A stretch of 41,500 bases of DNA. It comes from an uncultured Lactobacillus sp. (lineage in GTDB: Bacteria > Bacillota > Bacilli > Lactobacillales > Lactobacillaceae). The position numbers and the translations under genes were made by a program. Of this stretch, positions 37,225-41,500 are shown one piece after another (position 1 is the first letter of the stretch; every line of letters starts with the position of its first letter). The DNA is taken from assembly GCA_930989465.1 (NCBI GenBank), contig CAKNLX010000009.1, positions 1 through 41,500 on the forward strand. Direction: 5' to 3'. The notes under the pieces are model-generated. The model saw nothing but the letters and a program-made list of their open reading frames with translations, ran no database searches and was not told the DNA's origin.

Positions 37225-37611
37225 ATGAAAAGAGTTATTACCTATGGCACCTTTGACCTACTTCACTACGGTCACGTGCGACTGCTTAAAAGAGCTAAAG
37301 AATTGGGCGACTATTTAATAGTAGGTTTATCTACCGATGAATTTAACGAATTCAAAAAACACAAGGAAGCCTACAATACCTACCCTGAACGTAAATACAT
37401 TTTGGAAGCTATCCGTTATGTCGACCAAGTCATCCCCGAAAAGGATTGGGATCAAAAAATCACCGATGTACAAAAATACCATATCGACACTTTTGTCATG
37501 GGCGATGATTGGAAAGGAAAATTCGACTTCCTTAAGCCTTATTGTGATGTGGTTTACCTGCCAAGAACGCCAGGAATTTCCACTACTAAAATTAAAGAAG
37601 ATCTTAAATAA
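37225..37611 (+). CDS. tagD: Glycerol-3-phosphate cytidylyltransferase
   Basis: A 128-residue nucleotidyltransferase that makes CDP-glycerol for teichoic acid synthesis. The catalytic pair is in GTFDLLHYGHVRLL (HxGH), and the nucleotide-binding end reads RTPGISTTKIKEDL. Length is exactly that of TagD. It has a strong AAAGGAG site. CDP-glycerol from TagD would feed the glycerophosphotransferase of the cassette at 28773-29927 and whatever polymerase lies elsewhere. Confidence 0.97.
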   Translation: MKRVITYGTFDLLHYGHVRLLKRAKELGDYLIVGLSTDEFNEFKKHKEAYNTYPERKYILEAIRYVDQVIPEKDWDQKITDVQKYHIDTFVMGDDWKGKFDFLKPYCDVVYLPRTPGISTTKIKEDLK

Positions 37612-37617
37612 AAAAAT

Positions 37618-37652
37618 ACTCCAATTCCATTCAATTTGAATGAGATTGGAGT
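37618..37652. terminator. Terminator between tagD and the GntR gene
   Basis: ACTCCAAT (37618-37625) pairs with ATTGGAGT (37645-37652), A-rich on the left and T-rich on the right, so it can serve both convergent genes. Confidence 0.8.
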
Positions 37653-37658
37653 TTTTGT

Positions 37659-38360
37659 TTACTTAGAAAAAGTGAATTCAAATCGTTCTGCAACGTAACG
37701 TGCGCGGGTGTATTCGAATGGTTGCCCATCTGCTAGTTCAGTTACCTGTCGTCTAGTAATTAACGGTTCACCTTTTTTAGCTTTAAGAAGACGCGCATCT
37801 TGCTCGTTGGCAATTGATGCAGAAATATGTTCCGTCACTCGTCCAATGGCAAAACCACCGCGCTTTTCTAAGGTTTTATATAAGTGCGTTGAAACATCTT
37901 CTTTAGAAAAATTCTTTACTAAGTAGTATGGCACCGTTACGACTTCATAACAAATTGGTGTCTTATCAGCGTAGCGAATCCGCTCCATCCGCAAAACGTT
38001 CTCATTATCTTTTAACGCAAGACGCTCTTTTTCAGATAAAGATGGATTGCCAATCTGATAAGAAATTAACTTACTTGAAGGAACTTGACCATTAGCCTTA
38101 GTAATCTCAGTAAAGGACATAATTCCTGACATTTTTTCTTGAACCTTTTGACTAGCAACATAGGTCCCGCTACCCAAGCGCCGTTCTAAAATTCCTTCAT
38201 CTTCTAATGTTTTAATCGCTTGGCGTAAAGTCATTCTCGAAACGCCAAACTTAACTGCCAATTGACGTTCTGCTGGAATACGATCCCCTACTTGATAAAC
38301 GTGATTCTCAATATCACGCTTAATCTGATTGTGAATCTTGATATACATCGGTTCTTCCAT
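37659..38360 (-). CDS. GntR-family regulator, HutC subfamily
   Basis: A 233-residue regulator with an N-terminal winged helix (IPAERQLAVKFGVSRMTLRQ, with LEDEGILERRLGSGTYVA closing it) and a C-terminal UTRA effector domain ending FEYTRARYVAERFEF. This is the build of NagR/YvoA and TreR-like regulators, which bind phosphosugars. I chose the ATG at 38360 with GGGGGTGG before it. A half operator resembling the NagR site lies in its own promoter. Its target beyond itself is not evident; the beta-helix gene beside it reads in the same direction and may be another unit. Confidence 0.92.
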   Translation of the reverse strand: MEEPMYIKIHNQIKRDIENHVYQVGDRIPAERQLAVKFGVSRMTLRQAIKTLEDEGILERRLGSGTYVASQKVQEKMSGIMSFTEITKANGQVPSSKLISYQIGNPSLSEKERLALKDNENVLRMERIRYADKTPICYEVVTVPYYLVKNFSKEDVSTHLYKTLEKRGGFAIGRVTEHISASIANEQDARLLKAKKGEPLITRRQVTELADGQPFEYTRARYVAERFEFTFSK

Positions 38361-38392
38361 AGTCGCCACCCCCAAAGTTTAGTACTGCTATT

Positions 38393-38414
38393 ATTATAAT
38401 CTAAATTGGTCTAG
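38393..38414 (-). promoter_or_regulatory. Promoter and NagR-like half operator of the GntR gene
   Basis: A minus-strand TATAAT (38393-38398) is followed upstream by ATTGGTCTAG (38405-38414), which matches the left half and centre of the NagR/DasR-type palindrome ATTGGTCTAGACCAAT; the right half is degenerate. Confidence 0.5.
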
Positions 38415-38447
38415 CTTGCATTAATAACACTGCTTCAATTTTACAGA

Positions 38448-39563
38448 CTATTTTTTCTTAGCGGTCCACTTCACTCCAAGAATATAAACATTTGGACGCT
38501 TGTTATATTCCACTTCAACTTGTTCATTATCATTAGCAACTACACTGGCACTAAATTTTGCTTCATCTTTAACAGCTAAGTTAGCCTGATTAGGATTCAG
38601 CACAATATTGTGGCCCTTCATATTAGCTTCACCGCTCAAAGCTAAAAAGTACTCATAGTTCATATTTCCAGTGAAGGTAACACGTGTAGCATCACATTTC
38701 GCCTGATCTTGAAAATCTGCATGAGCTAAAATTACGGCATTGTTCATTGTAACTTTTGCTTCATCAACTACTATCATTCGATTGATGGTTGAATTTTGAA
38801 TGATTGTCCGTGTCTTTTTATCAATATAAACCCCACCCAAAAAAGTAGAATTCATAATATTGCTCCAGCAGTCATCACTTAAATAAAGGCAGGAATCGCT
38901 AGCAGACTTAACTTTTGAATTAAGCATATTCATCCAAGTTTGCCCATGCAGTAATACATAATCTACTTCCGAATTATTAAGATCCAACTCCGCATTCGTT
39001 TTGGCAAAAGTATTAATACTGCCGTGAATCTTTGAATTATTTACAATTGCTGTTCCTTCGCCTTCAATTGCCAAAGCACAATATTTGTCCGAGAAATAAT
39101 CAATTTCTGAATCATTCATTTCCAAACGGAAATTGGCATGGTCATACATGGAAACTGAACCGTTAACAATTTTAGTTGAATAAAGTTCCAACGTGATCTT
39201 ACCATTAACCGCGATAGCTGCTGTATCAGTTCCCGTGCCCTTAATAAAGCAATTACGCAAAGTTAAATAGCCATCAACGCCTACTGGTACAGATAGGCTA
39301 TTATGTTCGGTAGTTGTATCAATGCATAAATTTTCTAAAGTTACATAACGACTATCTTCTGAAACACTAATATAGCCATAAATAGTCGTGTCTTCTGGCA
39401 AAGAGCCTGTTCCCTTAATTGTGATATCTGTTAGTGTGATGCCCTGCGGCAAATAATAATATCCGGGGCCCAGCATCAACACATCATCGGCACGCAAATC
39501 CTTTAAAGCCTCGTGCCAACTGACTGAACTGCTAGATCCCCCTACTCTAATTATCCTAGCCAT
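38448..39563 (-). CDS. Right-handed beta-helix protein of unknown function
   Basis: A 371-residue protein made almost entirely of short strand-turn repeats with regularly spaced asparagines and small residues (for example LTLRNCFIKGTG, NSEIDYF, NNSKIHGSIN, NSTFLGGVY, NSTINRM), the look of a parallel beta-helix of 20-25-residue coils. There is no signal peptide, lipobox, LPxTG or membrane segment, so it is probably cytoplasmic, unlike the pectate lyases that share the fold. No catalytic aspartates stand out. The ATG at 39563 has AAAGG at seven bases. It lies alone between a GntR regulator and an orphan OppA. Confidence 0.8.
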   Translation of the reverse strand: MARIIRVGGSSSSVSWHEALKDLRADDVLMLGPGYYYLPQGITLTDITIKGTGSLPEDTTIYGYISVSEDSRYVTLENLCIDTTTEHNSLSVPVGVDGYLTLRNCFIKGTGTDTAAIAVNGKITLELYSTKIVNGSVSMYDHANFRLEMNDSEIDYFSDKYCALAIEGEGTAIVNNSKIHGSINTFAKTNAELDLNNSEVDYVLLHGQTWMNMLNSKVKSASDSCLYLSDDCWSNIMNSTFLGGVYIDKKTRTIIQNSTINRMIVVDEAKVTMNNAVILAHADFQDQAKCDATRVTFTGNMNYEYFLALSGEANMKGHNIVLNPNQANLAVKDEAKFSASVVANDNEQVEVEYNKRPNVYILGVKWTAKKK

Positions 39564-39644
39564 CCATTATCCTTTCATCTCGTAAAAACCGATTACTATT
39601 GTACTAATTTTCTTCAATTTATGTTGTATTTTTGCTCATCAAAA

Positions 39645-39667
39645 AAGCTAGGTTCGATTCCTAGCTT
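39645..39667 (-). terminator. Terminator of the OppA gene
   Basis: AAGCTAGG (39645-39652) pairs perfectly with CCTAGCTT (39660-39667), with a T run on the minus strand. Confidence 0.85.
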
Positions 39668-39673
39668 CTTATA

Positions 39674-41290
39674 CTATTTCATTTTAACATTCCAGTAATA
39701 AGCCACATTACCATAAGGAGAAAGTTGAAAACCTTTCACTCTCTTATTCAATAAGTATGACGTACCTTGTTGGAATAGTGGTGCCGCAAAGGCATCCTTT
39801 TGAATTAATTGTTTTTCAGCGTTAACTAAGGCATTCAATCTCTTCTGCGGATCAGTGGCATAAGTTGAACGAGCCAAGTCAATTTGCTTCCAGAAGTTAG
39901 CATTGTGATAATCTGGCGCTAAATTAAACAAACCACCAACTGTCAAGAAATCAATTGGATCTTCATAACTTGGCTGCCAAGTTCCGTAAACAAAGTCGTA
40001 ATTGTGATTAGTTGTGTTAGATAGCCGTGACTTCAAAGGAATTGACCGTACCCGTAGAGTTAGACCAGGTAAATTTTTCATCAAATTGCTTTGAATAAAT
40101 TCACCCACGCGCTTAGCATCGTCAATATCTGAAGTAAGCAATTCTAAGGTTAGCTTCTTCTTACCCAATTGCTTCAAGCCAAGTTGCCATTCTTTTTTAG
40201 CTTCCTTGGCATTATAGGTAACCAAGTCGCCGGCATCCTTGCGGTAATCGTTGCCAGTTGCCTGATCGGTAATAAAGTCGGCGGCAACAATCCCATTTAA
40301 TACCTTGCCTTGATGCAAAACGGTCTTGACTAACTGTTGCTTATTAATTGCCCGGCTAATGGCCCGACGAATATGAACATTGCCTGTACTCTTACGCTTC
40401 AAGTTGAAAGAAAGATAACCATTAGTTGGCGTAACTTTGGTATGATAGCTAGAATTATTTTGATACTGCTTAACAAAATCAGAAGTCAATGTCGTGTAAT
40501 CAAGTTCACCACTTCTGAACAAGTTAACCCCAGTTGAAGGAGTTTGAACCACTTGTACGTTAACTTTAATCAAATCAACAATTTTCTTGTTCCAGTAAGT
40601 TGGATTTTTCTTGTAAGTCCACTTCAAATTTGAACCTGTCCAACCAGATACGGTAAATGGACCATTGTAAACTAGATTCTTACTGCTAGTCCCATACTTA
40701 GAGCCTAACTTTTTAACCAATTTAGAATTCTGAGGATAGAATTGTGCACCCTCTAAGATTTGTGGCAAATATGGAATTGGATTAGCTAATGTAACTTGCA
40801 CCTTATACTTGCCGAGTGCTTTGATTCCCAATGAATTTACCGGTGCTTTACCTTGAGAAATTGCCTCACCGTTTTTGATAATGGCATAAGAATCGGCATC
40901 TAAAGATGAATTTTTTGGGTCAACGGTTCTGCGCCAAGCCGTTACATAATCCAGGGCAGTAACTGGATCACCGTTAGACCACTTAGCATTATTGCGTAAG
41001 GTAAAAGTATAGACCTTCTGGTCTTTAGAACGTTCAACTTTTGTCGCACCAGCTAATTCTGGCTGATTTTTCTTATTAAAACGGTAAAGACCTTCCATGG
41101 AATTCTGCAAAACTTCTGAACTAGTCGTATCTCCATACTTGCTCGAATCTAAAGTTGAAATTTCATTTGTGACAGAGGTATTCATTGTCTTAGTCGGTGC
41201 AGCATTACTGCCATTGTTAGAGCAAGCTGCCAGCACCAATGCGGCAGCTGCTGTCATCACTCCTGAAAAAATCCATTTTTTACGTCTCAA
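39674..41290 (-). CDS. Oligopeptide ABC transporter substrate-binding lipoprotein (OppA-like)
   Basis: A 538-residue solute-binding protein of the SBP_bac_5 family. A signal peptide ends in the lipobox LAAC, after which Cys is lipid-modified; the mature protein has the OppA-type pattern NEISTLDSSKYGDTTSSEVL and YTFTLRNNAKWSNGDPVTALDYV, then FNLKRKSTGNVHIRRAISRAI. The start is probably TTG at 41290 because AAAGGG lies eight bases ahead; a GTG at 41299 would overlap that site. No permease or ATPase genes of the system are in the window, so this is an orphan binding protein that must share a transporter. An inverted repeat covers its promoter. Confidence 0.93.
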   Translation of the reverse strand: MRRKKWIFSGVMTAAAALVLAACSNNGSNAAPTKTMNTSVTNEISTLDSSKYGDTTSSEVLQNSMEGLYRFNKKNQPELAGATKVERSKDQKVYTFTLRNNAKWSNGDPVTALDYVTAWRRTVDPKNSSLDADSYAIIKNGEAISQGKAPVNSLGIKALGKYKVQVTLANPIPYLPQILEGAQFYPQNSKLVKKLGSKYGTSSKNLVYNGPFTVSGWTGSNLKWTYKKNPTYWNKKIVDLIKVNVQVVQTPSTGVNLFRSGELDYTTLTSDFVKQYQNNSSYHTKVTPTNGYLSFNLKRKSTGNVHIRRAISRAINKQQLVKTVLHQGKVLNGIVAADFITDQATGNDYRKDAGDLVTYNAKEAKKEWQLGLKQLGKKKLTLELLTSDIDDAKRVGEFIQSNLMKNLPGLTLRVRSIPLKSRLSNTTNHNYDFVYGTWQPSYEDPIDFLTVGGLFNLAPDYHNANFWKQIDLARSTYATDPQKRLNALVNAEKQLIQKDAFAAPLFQQGTSYLLNKRVKGFQLSPYGNVAYYWNVKMK

Positions 41291-41346
41291 TCTTCTCACC
41301 CTTTACTTACTTTTTGTTTAATACTTACATTTTACAAGTATATCTA

Positions 41347-41405
41347 ATACGGAAGAAATTTCAAATACTTTTTCCGTATAATAGCTATAATCAATACGTA
41401 TACAA
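41347..41405 (-). promoter_or_regulatory. oppA promoter with inverted repeat at the start of transcription
   Basis: On the minus strand TTGTAT (41400-41405), 16 bp and TATTAT (41378-41383). The perfect inverted repeat ATACGGAA (41347-41354)/TTCCGTAT (41372-41379) begins at the -10 box and spans the start site, an operator-like position. Confidence 0.6.
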
Positions 41406-41413
41406 AAATGGCA

Positions 41414-41447
41414 AAAAAAGAAACGTCACATAGGACGTTTCTTTTTT
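41414..41447 (-). terminator. Terminator of the downstream tRNA unit
   Basis: AAAAAAGAAACGTC pairs with GACGTTTCTTTTTT around ACATAG, with a T run on the minus strand; it ends the tRNA transcript that enters from the right edge. Confidence 0.88.
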
Positions 41448-41472
41448 CGGGTTGGGTGTTCTTTTAGAACTA

Positions 41473-41500
41473 TTGGGTTAGCTGGATTCGAACCAGCGCA
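41473..41500 (-). tRNA. Partial tRNA, 3' end only, probably tRNA-Gln
   Basis: The window cuts this tRNA. The T arm GCTGG-TTCGAAT-CCAGC, the acceptor strand TAACCCA and an A discriminator can be read on the minus strand. A terminal U1-A72 pair and the GCTGG T arm resemble Firmicutes tRNA-Gln, but the anticodon lies outside the window. Confidence 0.7.

Overview
The window looks like chromosome from an AT-rich Lactobacillus of the acidophilus/helveticus/crispatus type. The reasons are the gene content and order (pcrA-ligA-camS-gatCAB-dgkB on one strand, an MCRA-type oleate hydratase, a Tyr-type T-box transporter, Firmicutes-style tRNAs) and strong AGGAGG-type ribosome binding sites. All identifications are from reading motifs; no database search was possible.

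Layout. 1-1860: an AlbA_2/Schlafen-type DNA-binding protein with an ATPase-like domain, preceded by two copies of a long repeat that contains helically phased GNAAGTT motifs. 1856-3743: a small membrane-anchored protein, an aldo/keto reductase and a GNAT enzyme whose reading frame extends upstream to a possible ATT start. 3990-7939: oleate hydratase (ohyA) divergent from a TetR regulator with palindromes over the shared promoter, then a 14-TM drug exporter. 8010-8336: a Ser-Asp-His-Val tRNA operon. 8427-10279: a GNAT enzyme plus an RlmCD/RumA rRNA methyltransferase that lacks the usual Fe-S cysteines. 10363-11397: a serine hydrolase. 11525-13171: a complete T-box leader, with TAC (Tyr) as the likely specifier, in front of an NhaC-family transporter. 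13256-14290: an acyltransferase-3 protein that appears 5'-truncated. 14265-14612: an unidentified 115-residue protein. 14775-15485: a Bax-inhibitor-1 family membrane protein. 15555-25196: the housekeeping block dgkB, gatB, gatA, gatC, camS, ligA, pcrA, read right to left. 25228-26580: a GH73 glucosaminidase, tRNA-Leu and a SprT-like metalloprotein.

26640-29927 is a three-gene surface-polymer cassette (TagB/F-like glycerophosphotransferase, flippase, GT32 glycosyltransferase). 30017-32855 is a P2A-type cation ATPase behind what looks like a yybP-ykoY (Mn2+) riboswitch with its own terminator and promoter, so Mn2+ efflux is the best guess. 32873-35178 is an NAD salvage operon (pncB-nadE). 35265-37611 returns to wall polymer synthesis (GT4, TagA/WecG, and divergent TagD). 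37659-41500 holds a GntR/HutC regulator with a NagR-like half operator, a cytoplasmic right-handed beta-helix protein of unknown role, an orphan OppA lipoprotein, and the 3' end of a tRNA, probably tRNA-Gln.

Most of the window is ordinary core genome. The most interesting pieces are the phased-repeat/AlbA_2 locus, the two RNA switches that reassign the substrates of generically named transporters, the acyltransferase truncated at the nhaC terminator, the GNAT with an apparent ATT start, and the beta-helix protein.
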